From NCBI GenBank assembly GCA_015521265.1, contig WAON01000182.1, forward strand, positions 1 to 5,872: a DNA stretch of 5,872 nt. The letters are read 5' to 3'. Positions 1 through 5,005 of this stretch are shown in pieces; the first letter of the stretch is position 1; each line of letters starts with the position of its first letter. Position numbers and translations under genes: made by a program. The notes under the pieces were generated by a model, which was not told the DNA's origin, did not search any database, and worked only from the letters and a program-made list of their open reading frames with translations. Source of the stretch: Desulfurococcales archaeon. GTDB taxonomy: Archaea; Thermoproteota; Thermoprotei_A; Sulfolobales; Desulfurococcaceae.

Positions 1-26
1 GGCTCGGAGATGTGTATAAGAGACAG
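1..26 (+). other. Nextera transposon/sequencing adapter remnant (artefact)
   Basis: These bases are identical to the last 26 nt of the Illumina Nextera read-2 adapter, including the whole 19-bp Tn5 mosaic end (AGATGTGTATAAGAGACAG, positions 8-26). Such a sequence at the very start of a contig is untrimmed library adapter, not genome. It also explains why the following RNA gene begins abruptly. Genomic sequence should be counted from about position 27. Confidence 0.95.
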
Positions 27-275
27 TACATTAACAATATGATGGGCCAACCGCCTACTCTCCCCGGGACCCAGATCCCCGGGCATGAGATGAATCATGG
101 TTAGCGATAACCATGCCGAGAGCCCGGGGAGGCCCATCCCGGGGAGAACCCCCTCGAGTAGGGGGTGCTGGCCTGGGCGGGCCGAATCTGGAGCCCGGGC
201 CGCGTAGGCGGGCCAATCCTATAAGATGAATACTTGCTTGTCAATCGAGTAGCCCGTTTTATAACTGCGCACTAG
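27..275 (+). ncRNA. rnpB: RNase P RNA, 3' portion (5' end missing)
   Basis: This is the catalytic RNA of RNase P, which removes the 5' leader of pre-tRNAs. The identification comes from conserved segments in the expected order, compared with the E. coli RNA from memory. AACCGCC lies near 49-55. A GNRA-capped hairpin (CATGGTTA-GCGA-TAACCATG, about 97-116) sits in the CR II region. A segment resembling CR III (GGGGGTGCTGGCC) ends near 173. GTAGGC lies near 205. CR IV, AGATGAATACTTG, starts near 224. A CR V-like stretch (AGTAGCCCGTTTTAT) ends near 262. The segment is much more GC-rich than its surroundings, as expected for a structural RNA in a thermophile. CR I and the 5' strands of the P1-P4 helices are absent because the contig starts inside the gene. 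The 3' end is approximate (about 270-280). Confidence 0.85.
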
Positions 276-343
276 TATATGGTAGTATTAGATGCTGGTG
301 TTTTACGGTTGAGACTTAATCTATTATTTGATGGTGTATTGTT

Positions 344-1138
344 TTGGCTAGGGGTAGGAAGAGGAGAGGTAGGAATTTAACTCTTGATAAATTCTTTGGA
401 TTAAATACTGGTAGCCATGCACCGGCTCAGCGTGGGAATACTGGTTCATCTAAAGAACAGGTAGTTTCCAAGCATGACTCCGGAACCAATAAACCCCTAT
501 TAAAAGATGAGGCAGGGACTGGGCCAAGTGAAGCTGTAGAAACCCATGGGGGAGGAGTGGATTTAGCCGGGGGTTTAAGCGATATATTATCATTGATCGA
601 GGAAGGGCTTAGCACTGGTAGGAGCAGGGCTGAAAAGTTTAATGCAGAGGATTCTAGCCTGGGTGGGCAGGTTAGTGTTGAGGCAGGGGGATCAAGTGTA
701 ACGGGTTTAGAGGTTGAACACGCCGAGCAGGAACCCATTATTAACATTGATTCATCGATAATACCGACCGGCAGGATACTTGATGAATTACTCGAGAAGG
801 GTCTTGGAACAATGGATGTTAAATGCAATGAGAACGGGGAGTGTAGTGATGGTTTGAGGATTGGAGATATCTATGTTGACAAGTACGGGTTTAAACGGCA
901 GCGTGGATACATAATAACTACGAGGATACCAGTATATACTGACTGGATCGTTGAAGAAGCAGTGCTTAAAAAGATCCTTCCTAAAGCACATAAACTAGTA
1001 ACAAACCGGGGAGCAGTAGCACTAGTACCAGACGACTACCTCTGCACACTACAGGAAAGATGGGGTGTAATACTCAAAAACTACGATAAATGCAAAAACA
1101 AGCCAACACTACTAAACACCTACACAGAGAAAACATAA
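344..1138 (+). CDS. Hypothetical protein, basic N-terminus, disordered middle, conserved-looking C-terminal domain
   Basis: I do not recognise this 264-aa protein. The only usable start near the ORF beginning is TTG at 344, because an in-frame TGA lies at 329-331; there is no clear Shine-Dalgarno sequence. Residues 2-10 are strongly basic (ARGRKRRGR), suggesting nucleic-acid binding. Residues about 20-150 are rich in G, S, E and T and look disordered. The last roughly 100 residues look folded, with a GDIYVDKYGFKRQRGY stretch followed by alternating hydrophobic and charged residues, ending in a helical segment with WGVILKNYDK. Two cysteines lie close together (KCNENGEC, about 162). No signal peptide or membrane segment is visible. 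It lies between the RNase P RNA and tRNA-Arg genes, on the side of the tRNA not affected by integration, so it is probably a lineage-specific chromosomal gene. Confidence 0.75.
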   Translation: MARGRKRRGRNLTLDKFFGLNTGSHAPAQRGNTGSSKEQVVSKHDSGTNKPLLKDEAGTGPSEAVETHGGGVDLAGGLSDILSLIEEGLSTGRSRAEKFNAEDSSLGGQVSVEAGGSSVTGLEVEHAEQEPIINIDSSIIPTGRILDELLEKGLGTMDVKCNENGECSDGLRIGDIYVDKYGFKRQRGYIITTRIPVYTDWIVEEAVLKKILPKAHKLVTNRGAVALVPDDYLCTLQERWGVILKNYDKCKNKPTLLNTYTEKT

Positions 1139-1177
1139 AAACAACCAATAAACAATTCAAGAAAGATACTGGGAAAC

Positions 1178-1255
1178 GGGCCCGTAGCCTAGCCAGGATA
1201 GGGCGCCGGCCTCCGGAGCCGGAGATCCCGGGTTCAAATCCCGGCGGGCCCGCCA
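1178..1255 (+). tRNA. tRNA-Arg(CCG), intact, integration target
   Basis: The full cloverleaf can be drawn by hand. Acceptor GGGCCCG (1178-1184) pairs with CGGGCCC (1245-1251). The D stem is GCCT/GGGC (1187-1190 with 1201-1204). The anticodon stem CCGGC/GCCGG (1206-1210 with 1218-1222) closes a 7-nt loop, CTCCGGA, with anticodon CCG at 1213-1215, which reads the Arg codon CGG. The variable region is AGATC. The T stem CCGGG/CCCGG (1228-1232 with 1240-1244) closes the loop TTCAAAT. The discriminator base is G1252, and CCA is encoded at 1253-1255. There is no intron. A weak TATA-like CATAAAAA at 1134-1141 could be its promoter. Its 3' part recurs three times downstream as decayed copies, so it is the chromosomal attachment site for the island that follows. 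Confidence 0.97.
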
Positions 1256-1350
1256 CATATAAACTCCCTATATAGGTCTTCCCCTAGCATCTATTCCAGC
1301 AAATCTAATGTATTTATTAAAGTTATTTCTGTGAGGGCTATCTTTATTGA

Positions 1351-1527
1351 TTATTTATGTTGAGATGTTAAAGAATAAGAGTTTTTAGGAAACATATCGC
1401 GGTTAATAATCATAGTGTAATTTATTATTGCTTGCTTTCCACTTTTAACTTCTTTACCTTCCACGTCATAAGCCTCAACGATATGAGACCAGATATGTCC
1501 TTGTAAGGTGTTAGCAACCTTCAGCAT
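1351..1527 (-). CDS. Small hypothetical protein, 58 aa
   Basis: A short ORF runs from ATG (1527-1525) to TAA (1353-1351), with an in-frame stop four codons upstream. The product begins MLKVANTLQGHIWSHIVEAY and continues with a balanced, protein-like composition (DVEGKEVKSGKQAIINYTMI), unlike the AT-rich low-complexity translation expected of noncoding sequence. I recognise no family. A TATA-like GTATAATTA on the minus strand (about 1574-1566) would start transcription some 17 nt before the ATG. It lies divergent from the 1719 gene, just inside the tRNA end of the island. After the stop, another minus-strand frame stays open for about 27 codons toward the tRNA. The ORF could therefore be a frameshifted remnant of a longer gene, but I cannot tie it to an integrase. 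Confidence 0.4.
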   Translation of the reverse strand: MLKVANTLQGHIWSHIVEAYDVEGKEVKSGKQAIINYTMIINRDMFPKNSYSLTSQHK

Positions 1528-1545
1528 TATACATTCTTAATGATG

Positions 1546-1605
1546 ACTAATTAGTTAAGGTTTACTAATTATACTTAGCTCTCTAAAGGTATTCAGGCAT
1601 ACCTT
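1546..1605. repeat. Palindrome and inverted repeat in a divergent intergenic region
   Basis: The stretch 1528-1718 separates the minus-strand 58-aa ORF from the plus-strand 1719 gene. It contains a perfect 10-bp palindrome, ACTAATTAGT (1546-1555). It also contains a perfect 7-bp inverted repeat, AAGGTAT with ATACCTT (1586-1592 and 1599-1605), spaced by 6 nt. Either could be an operator for the divergent promoters. In AT-rich DNA such short symmetries can also occur by chance. Confidence 0.35.
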
Positions 1606-1668
1606 ATTGTACCAATGTGCCTATAACCTTGTCTGTGATAAAGGTCGGCATTACAATCTGCAATAAGG

Positions 1669-1699
1669 GTATAATATATTACGTTGTCTAGGGTATAAA
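1669..1699 (+). promoter_or_regulatory. TATA-box promoter of the 1719 operon
   Basis: Two TATA-like motifs precede the ATG at 1719. The first is TATAATATATT (about 1670-1680), with purines just upstream like a BRE. It would place the start site near 1702 and give a short leader containing GAGG (1707-1710), a plausible ribosome-binding site 8 nt before the ATG. The second, GGGTATAAAG (1690-1699), would give a nearly leaderless transcript. I cannot tell which is used. Confidence 0.5.
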
Positions 1700-1718
1700 G
1701 CTTCTCGAGGGCCCAACT

Positions 1719-2276
1719 ATGGGCAGTTATATAACTGTGATTCCAAGAAGGTTTATTCTTGAGTCTGGAGACGTTGTTGTGCTTACGGCTCGTGATGTTG
1801 AGGAAAAGCTTGTGAAGAATACTGTGTTCAGACTATGGGTTCCAGACATAGAGGCCGTATATAGTTATCTTATTAATGTACAGGGCTTCGAGACTGCTGC
1901 TCCCTCTATCTATAAGGGCGAGAAGTATAGCTTAAGAAAGATTTTAACCGATGTTTGGGAGCTCCACTTACGTCTCTATAGTGACGGGTTTATTGATGCT
2001 GAGGTCGAGGTTAGAAGGGAGTACTTGGAGCACCTTACTCCGAGGAGGCTTAATGTTGTCTACGAGGCTTTTGAATACTATAGAGGCGTCTATGATAAAC
2101 TCCACTTGTGGTATGCCCCGGCAGGTAAATGGGTTATCAAGATTATTGATCACCTCAATATTAAGTTACGTGATCCAGATACACTAACTCCCTGGAAACC
2201 TATTGTTCTAGGAATAGTTGTAGCAGGGTTATTCGCTTACGCACTATCTAGGCTTGTTAAGGGTGGTAGGCAGTGA
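1719..2276 (+). CDS. Hypothetical tail-anchored membrane protein, partner of PaREP1
   Basis: I do not recognise the family of this 185-aa protein. The ATG at 1719 is preceded by GAGG at 1707-1710. The N-terminal 155 residues are soluble-looking, with a beta-rich beginning (SYITVIPRRFILESGDVVVL) followed by mixed helix and strand rich in aromatic residues. There is no signal peptide. Residues about 160-180 (PIVLGIVVAGLFAYALSRL) form one hydrophobic segment followed by a short basic tail (VKGGRQ), as in tail-anchored proteins. The stop codon overlaps the GTG start of the PaREP1 gene by 4 nt (GTGA), so the two are probably co-transcribed and translationally coupled. I infer that this protein places its partner at the membrane. 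It lies in module 1 of the tRNA-Arg island. Confidence 0.8.
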   Translation: MGSYITVIPRRFILESGDVVVLTARDVEEKLVKNTVFRLWVPDIEAVYSYLINVQGFETAAPSIYKGEKYSLRKILTDVWELHLRLYSDGFIDAEVEVRREYLEHLTPRRLNVVYEAFEYYRGVYDKLHLWYAPAGKWVIKIIDHLNIKLRDPDTLTPWKPIVLGIVVAGLFAYALSRLVKGGRQ

Positions 2277-2686
2277 ACTTAGATGCTAGGGTAGAGGAGT
2301 TGAGGAAGAAGTTTAGAGAAGCAATAGAGTATCTCAAGAAGGGAGACTCTGTACAGGCTGCTGAGAAGCTGTATAAGGTTGCCGAGAATGCTATAAAGAT
2401 CCTATCTGAGATTAATAAAATACCAGAATATGAAAAAGCTAAGCAGGAGGGTACCTGGTGGACCAAGTTACTGGATAAAGCTGCTAAGAGGCTTAGAGAT
2501 ATCTATGGGGAAGAACTATTAGATGCATGGACTACAGCGTATAAGTTTCACCAAAAAGGATTCCACGAAGAACAACTAACAGTAGAGGAAATAGAGGAAG
2601 AAGCTTATAAGATAGAGGATCTACTAAGAATTGCTGAAAGAGAAGTCAAGAAGTCTACATACAGCCAATCCTTTTCCATCATCTAA
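2273..2686 (+). CDS. PaREP1 family protein (HEPN-like helical)
   Basis: This 137-aa, wholly helical protein matches the PaREP1 family, named from repeated genes in Pyrobaculum aerophilum and common in thermophilic crenarchaea. The diagnostic N-terminal stretch is present (residues 12-45: REAIEYLKKGDSVQAAEKLY, then KVAENAIKIL), as is the C-terminal helix with AYKFHQKGFHEE (about residues 88-99). The family has been linked to the HEPN superfamily. The usual HEPN RNase motif (R, four to six residues, H) is not visible here; the histidines occur instead as FHQKGFHE. The GTG start overlaps the stop of the tail-anchored protein gene by 4 nt, with a weak GGTGG-like ribosome site upstream. Its biochemical role is unknown. 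By family and setting it may act in a defence or TA-like pair, which is inference. Confidence 0.8.
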   Translation: MNLDARVEELRKKFREAIEYLKKGDSVQAAEKLYKVAENAIKILSEINKIPEYEKAKQEGTWWTKLLDKAAKRLRDIYGEELLDAWTTAYKFHQKGFHEEQLTVEEIEEEAYKIEDLLRIAEREVKKSTYSQSFSII

Positions 2687-2807
2687 GATAACTAGACTTT
2701 CTATGAATAGATACAGTAATGACGCAGCAAAAGGCATCATTAATACATCAATATTCCATATTTATTCTCCCATACACTAGATAATGAATATAAATTCTCA
2801 TCGGATC

Positions 2808-2848
2808 TGTCCCAAATCATCATTAATCCTTGGGACAAGGGTATATAA
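2808..2848 (+). promoter_or_regulatory. Inverted repeat plus TATA-like motif next to tRNA remnant 1
   Basis: A perfect 8-bp inverted repeat (TGTCCCAA at 2808-2815, TTGGGACA at 2830-2837) has a 14-nt spacer containing TTAATC. It is followed by TATATAA (2842-2848), immediately before the tRNA remnant. The same design, with different arm sequences, precedes the other two remnants. Possible roles are an arm-type binding site for an integrase or an operator-promoter. No gene starts just downstream. Confidence 0.45.
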
Positions 2849-2850
2849 GT

Positions 2851-2901
2851 GCCAGCCTCAGGAGCCTGAGATCCCCGAGTTCAAATCACGGAAGGCCCGC
2901 C
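2851..2901 (+). pseudogene. tRNA-Arg 3' remnant 1 (attR-like)
   Basis: It aligns with tRNA-Arg positions 1205-1254, from base 26 before the anticodon stem through CC of the CCA, with about seven substitutions and one inserted C (GATCCCC instead of GATCCC). The D arm and 5' acceptor strand are absent. The T stem is broken (CCGAG against CACGG) and the 3' acceptor reads AAGGCCC, so it cannot fold as a tRNA. A 3'-half copy in the same orientation as an intact tRNA is the classic mark of integration at a tRNA 3' end. Shared variants (CCTGAG, CACGGAAGG) show common descent with remnant 2. Confidence 0.85.
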
Positions 2902-2970
2902 TCAAATAATCCAATTAACTTAAAATATAGTTGTTTCTTGCTTGTTCTTTTAATCCTGGACAGCGATAGA

Positions 2971-2983
2971 GAGAAATTATAAG
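2971..2983 (+). promoter_or_regulatory. BRE/TATA promoter of the module 2 TA operon
   Basis: GAGAAATTATAAG has a purine-rich BRE-like part followed by TTATAAG, centred near 2979. Transcription would begin near 3005. The leader would then be about 17 nt and carry the strong ribosome-binding site GGAGGTG (3010-3016), five nt before the ATG at 3022. This argues against the in-frame ATG at 2986, which would lie upstream of the predicted transcript. Confidence 0.65.
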
Positions 2984-3021
2984 CTATGAGGAGTGTATCT
3001 AACTTGGTAGGAGGTGTAAGT

Positions 3022-3261
3022 ATGGCTCGTGTAGTTGTTGAGGTGCCGGAAGAAGTAGCTGCATTACTGGAGAAGGAGCCTTTGCTAAGGTTTGCTGTGA
3101 CTGAAGTTGTGAAAAGAGAGGTCACGGAGTACTTGCTCACAGTTATGGCCTTGGATAAGCTAACAGAAGATTCTAGACTTAGCGAGGAGGATGTGTTAGA
3201 GATAGGCAGGCTTGTTAAGAGAGTTGTACGGGAGAAGTGGGATGCTGAGAGTGGTGGTTGA
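3022..3261 (+). CDS. VapB-like antitoxin of the module 2 TA pair
   Basis: This 79-aa protein begins MARVVVEVPEEVAALLEKEP. The start at 3022 is fixed by GGAGGTG at 3010-3016. A short N-terminal beta strand (RVVVEVP) is followed by helices. The second half (LDKLTEDSRLSEEDVLEIGR, about residues 44-63) is the acidic helix-turn pattern common in small archaeal antitoxins that accompany PIN toxins. In such pairs the N-terminal strand usually takes part in dimerisation and DNA binding and the C-terminal helices wrap the toxin; that is family knowledge, not visible here. The gene overlaps the PIN toxin gene by 20 nt, the normal antitoxin-first order, and is probably autoregulated from the TATA box at 2971-2983. 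The exact antitoxin subfamily is uncertain. Confidence 0.75.
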   Translation: MARVVVEVPEEVAALLEKEPLLRFAVTEVVKREVTEYLLTVMALDKLTEDSRLSEEDVLEIGRLVKRVVREKWDAESGG

Positions 3262-3721
3262 TATGAATAAGGTAATAGCTTCCTTGCTGCGTGATGGTAA
3301 GGTGAGAAGGCTTCTTTTCCATCCAGGCCTAGAAGTACTGTTGCCGAAATATGTCTTGGAAGAGATAAATGAGCATAGGAAGTACCTGGAGAAGAAAGTT
3401 TCTCCGAAAGCGATAGATTTTATTCTTTCAAAGATCTCGAAGAAGGTTAAAATAATAGGGGCCAGTGAGTTAGGCAGGGAGACCTTACATAAAGCCCGTA
3501 GAGTGGCAGGAAATTTCGATATTGATGACTATCCATTTATAGCCGTAGCGATAGAATACAATGCGATCATATGGACCAATGATAAAGAGCTTGTAAAATA
3601 CGCCCTAACGAGTAACGAGTATCTAGCCGTAGATACACCAGCGCTAGAAGAATTATTAAAAGGCAAAGGGCTAGCTAAGGTACTACAAACAATGAAAGAA
3701 AAGTATGTAATGCATCATTAG
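3242..3721 (+). CDS. PIN-domain toxin (VapC-like ribonuclease, PIN_2 type)
   Basis: This 159-aa protein has the acidic pattern of PIN ribonucleases: D7 in LRVVVDMNKVI, E40/E41 in PKYVLEEINEH, D96 in DIDDYPFIAVA and D114 in AIIWTNDKEL. The DIDDYPFIAVAIEYNAIIWT block resembles the PIN_2 branch rather than standard VapC. Toxins of this class cleave RNA, often tRNA or rRNA, with Mg2+ held by the acidic residues; the target here is unknown. ATG 3242 is preferred: GGAG lies at 3230-3233 and the PIN strand starts two residues in. A TTG at 3212 would add ten residues before the conserved strand. The gene overlaps its antitoxin by 20 nt, and the pair is the entire coding content of module 2. The residues after about 140 are a helical tail. 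Confidence 0.85.
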   Translation: MLRVVVDMNKVIASLLRDGKVRRLLFHPGLEVLLPKYVLEEINEHRKYLEKKVSPKAIDFILSKISKKVKIIGASELGRETLHKARRVAGNFDIDDYPFIAVAIEYNAIIWTNDKELVKYALTSNEYLAVDTPALEELLKGKGLAKVLQTMKEKYVMHH

Positions 3722-3916
3722 TTAATGGAAAGCCTAGTTTCTCAAAATAAGTCTATGCGTAATTCTCAATAATACGTATAGTGATTCTAATCTTAACTTC
3801 CTATAACTCTTAGCCGCATAGCTTACAGTTATTCAAATACCAAATTACCGTTATTGCCGTCTAAGCATAATCCTATGATTAATCTATAGGTAAGGATCTT
3901 ATTACAGGGCATTGCC

Positions 3917-4048
3917 CCATATACTAGGTAATAGGTGTGGATTCTCATCGGATCTGTCCCAGAACATTATTAATCTTCGGGATATTACCTTATATGGAAC
4001 GGCCTCCGGAGCCTGAGATCCCCGGGTTCAAATCACGGAAGGCCCGCC
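3917..4048 (+). repeat. 132-bp direct repeat, copy 2 (right side of module 2)
   Basis: This is the second copy of the repeat at 2770-2901, ungapped and exactly 1147 bp downstream, again ending in a tRNA-Arg 3' remnant. Its inverted repeat has decayed (TCCC at 3957-3960 against GGGA at 3979-3982), and a TATA-like TTATAT lies at 3990-3995. Sequence on either side of the repeat shows no similarity to the flanks of copy 1. The noncoding interval 3722-4173 otherwise holds only a near-palindrome around 3872-3890 (CCTAT-GATTAATC-TATAGG) and no convincing ORF. Confidence 0.85.
4000..4048 (+). pseudogene. tRNA-Arg 3' remnant 2 (attR-like)
   Basis: It aligns with the tRNA from the anticodon stem (position 1207) through CC of CCA, with about four substitutions and one inserted C in the variable region (GATCCCC). 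The anticodon loop CTCCGGA is unchanged. The T stem 3' strand (CACGG) and acceptor (AAGGCCC) carry the same changes as remnant 1, so both come from one ancestral att variant. It separates the PIN_2 module from the DUF104-VapC module. It cannot be a functional tRNA: the 5' half is missing and the stems are broken. Confidence 0.85.
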
Positions 4049-4173
4049 GCTAGGCACCACAAAACTATAACTAACAGTATTGAGAATGGGCAACGAAAGT
4101 CGAGACTATAAATGGAAGCCGAGCACCTCTCACACTAGATAATGTAGAATAATAGTCATGAAGTGGAAACTAT

Positions 4174-4620
4174 CTATGGGATAACCTTGAGCCAGGGTAT
4201 CCTTTTGAAGTCCTCGTCAAACGTTATAATAGCATCTATACCATAGTGCTTACAAGTTAACGCTATAATTGCATCGCTTGGAGTCAGCTGATATTTTCTC
4301 ATAGTCTCTAGTAGCTCCCTGGGCTCAGCATAGTCTCTTAAGACCGCTATGTCGAATTCTAGGAGCATCTCAGTATATTTTCCTAGTATATCAGAAGCAA
4401 AGTCCAGTCCTTTTGTCCTTATGTGTTCCTTCAGTCTACTGAGTTTCCTAATGCCGAGTCTCTCCTTTGCTAAACGTCTTATTATCACAAACTCTACCTC
4501 ATCAATTATCCCAACAGTAACCGCTAGGTCAGGATGCGAGGCTAGGAGTCTCTCAGCTTCATCTGCACGCTCTCCATTAAAGAGATACTGTATGAAGATA
4601 TTAGTGTCTACTACTTTCAA
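4174..4620 (-). CDS. vapC: VapC family PIN-domain toxin
   Basis: This 148-aa protein is a textbook VapC ribonuclease. The acidic active site is visible: D5 in MKVVDTNIFIQYL, E43 (or E41) in VGIIDEVEFVI, D116 in LTPSDAIIALTC, and D135 (or D137) in IITFDEDF. These residues bind Mg2+, and VapC enzymes cut tRNA or rRNA when the antitoxin is lost. The length is typical. The start is TTG at 4620, preceded on the minus strand by GAGGAGAT, a good ribosome site about 9 nt away. No other start fits, because the conserved first strand begins at residue 2. It follows the DUF104 antitoxin gene by 14 nt in one operon. With that gene it makes up all of module 3, on the strand opposite to modules 1 and 2. 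Confidence 0.93.
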   Translation of the reverse strand: MKVVDTNIFIQYLFNGERADEAERLLASHPDLAVTVGIIDEVEFVIIRRLAKERLGIRKLSRLKEHIRTKGLDFASDILGKYTEMLLEFDIAVLRDYAEPRELLETMRKYQLTPSDAIIALTCKHYGIDAIITFDEDFKRIPWLKVIP

Positions 4621-4634
4621 CTCGATAATCTCCT

Positions 4635-4844
4635 CTAGAGGTGCTCGAACTCCGCTTCAAGTAGGAGTTCCTCAATTTCCTCTTTGCTTGCCCTACCTAG
4701 TATGCCCCTAAACTTCCGGAGCCTCTTGACCCTATCCTCGTACCTCTCCAACCAAACAAATACCTCCTCGCCTTCCCTAAGGTCTACAGGCTCTAAGAGC
4801 TTCAACACGCCATTCTTGTATATCGCCCTAACCACCTTAGACAA
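4635..4844 (-). CDS. DUF104 (AF2212-like) antitoxin
   Basis: This is a 69-aa protein with the DUF104 signature near its N-terminus, SKVVRAIYKNGVLKLLEPVDLREGEEV (two overlapping blocks, residues 2-28). In this family the signature forms a small beta barrel that commonly accompanies archaeal VapC toxins. The C-terminal half (YEDRVKRLRKFRG, then EEIEELLLEAEFEHL) is helical and acidic, the usual toxin-binding part. The open frame extends to a TTG at 4880. I chose the TTG at 4844 because family members begin one or two residues before this strand, and a minus-strand TATA box at about 4875-4867 lies 27 nt upstream, predicting a leaderless transcript that starts there. The VapC gene follows 14 nt downstream. 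Confidence 0.85.
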   Translation of the reverse strand: MSKVVRAIYKNGVLKLLEPVDLREGEEVFVWLERYEDRVKRLRKFRGILGRASKEEIEELLLEAEFEHL

Positions 4845-4866
4845 TTCCCTAGACACCCAAGAACTA

Positions 4867-4875
4867 CTATTATAC
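4867..4875 (-). promoter_or_regulatory. TATA box of the DUF104-vapC operon
   Basis: On the minus strand GTATAATAG is centred about 27 nt before the TTG at 4844, the normal archaeal TATA-to-start distance. The mRNA would therefore be leaderless or nearly so. It lies inside the longer reading frame that begins at 4880, which supports the shorter start. Confidence 0.5.
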
Positions 4876-4962
4876 TTCAACCCAATATGCTTTTACCGTT
4901 CTCCACTAGAAGTTTCCAGATTATCATAATGAACGCCTAGCTGATAATAATCTTTGCAAATT

Positions 4963-5003
4963 GTTTCAATTAATCGCTTTCATTGGAAACACCATTTATA
5001 TAT
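4963..5003 (+). promoter_or_regulatory. Inverted repeat plus TATA-like motif next to tRNA remnant 3
   Basis: GTTTCAA (4963-4969) faces TTGGAAAC (4983-4990), an inverted repeat imperfect by one base. Its 13-nt spacer contains TTAATC. It is followed by TTTATATAT (4995-5003) and then the tRNA remnant. Arm spacing, internal TTAATC and distance to the remnant (about 15 nt) resemble the element before remnant 1, although the arms differ in sequence. The rest of 4881-5005 shows nothing else clear. Confidence 0.4.
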
Positions 5004-5005
5004 CT

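Larger units (their letters stand above)
2770..2901 (+). repeat. 132-bp direct repeat, copy 1 (left side of module 2)
   Basis: It aligns without gaps to 3917-4048, offset exactly 1147 bp. By hand I count about 27 differences in 132 positions (roughly 80% identity). The first 45 bp differ only by transitions. Positions 2794-2814 are identical in the two copies, and the last 37 bp (tRNA-derived) differ once. The repeat joins 81 bp of non-tRNA sequence to a tRNA-Arg 3' remnant and is probably the conserved end of an integrated element. The noncoding stretch 2687-3021 holds this repeat and the promoter of the next gene; I see nothing else in it. Confidence 0.85.

Noticed and set aside
71..82. AGATCCCCGGG in the RNase P RNA is identical to the variable region/T stem of the tRNA remnants.
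   Set aside because: It lies in a GC-rich helix of the RNase P RNA, has no further tRNA similarity on either side, and is short enough to be chance.
427..991. Long minus-strand reading frames opposite the 264-aa gene.
   Set aside because: They are shadows of the plus-strand gene, with no ribosome site or recognisable protein features.
1538..1545. ATGATGA resembles a C box of a C/D guide RNA.
   Set aside because: No D box (CTGA) or C'/D' pair is found at suitable distance.
2842..2901. TATA-like motif followed by a 3' tRNA half suggested a split tRNA gene, as known in some crenarchaea.
   Set aside because: A TATA box only about 10 nt away would start transcription inside the half; the T stem and acceptor are broken in remnants 1 and 2; and an intact tRNA-Arg(CCG) is present.
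2986..3021. N-terminal extension of the module 2 antitoxin from the ATG at 2986.
   Set aside because: A strong GGAGGTG at 3010-3016 serves the ATG at 3022, and the predicted transcript starts downstream of 2986.
4132..4144. The 13-mer ACACTAGATAATG is also found at 2774-2786, hinting at a third copy of the element end.
   Set aside because: No similarity continues on either side, it lies on the wrong side of remnant 2, and a 13-base AT-rich match in a window this size is not strong.
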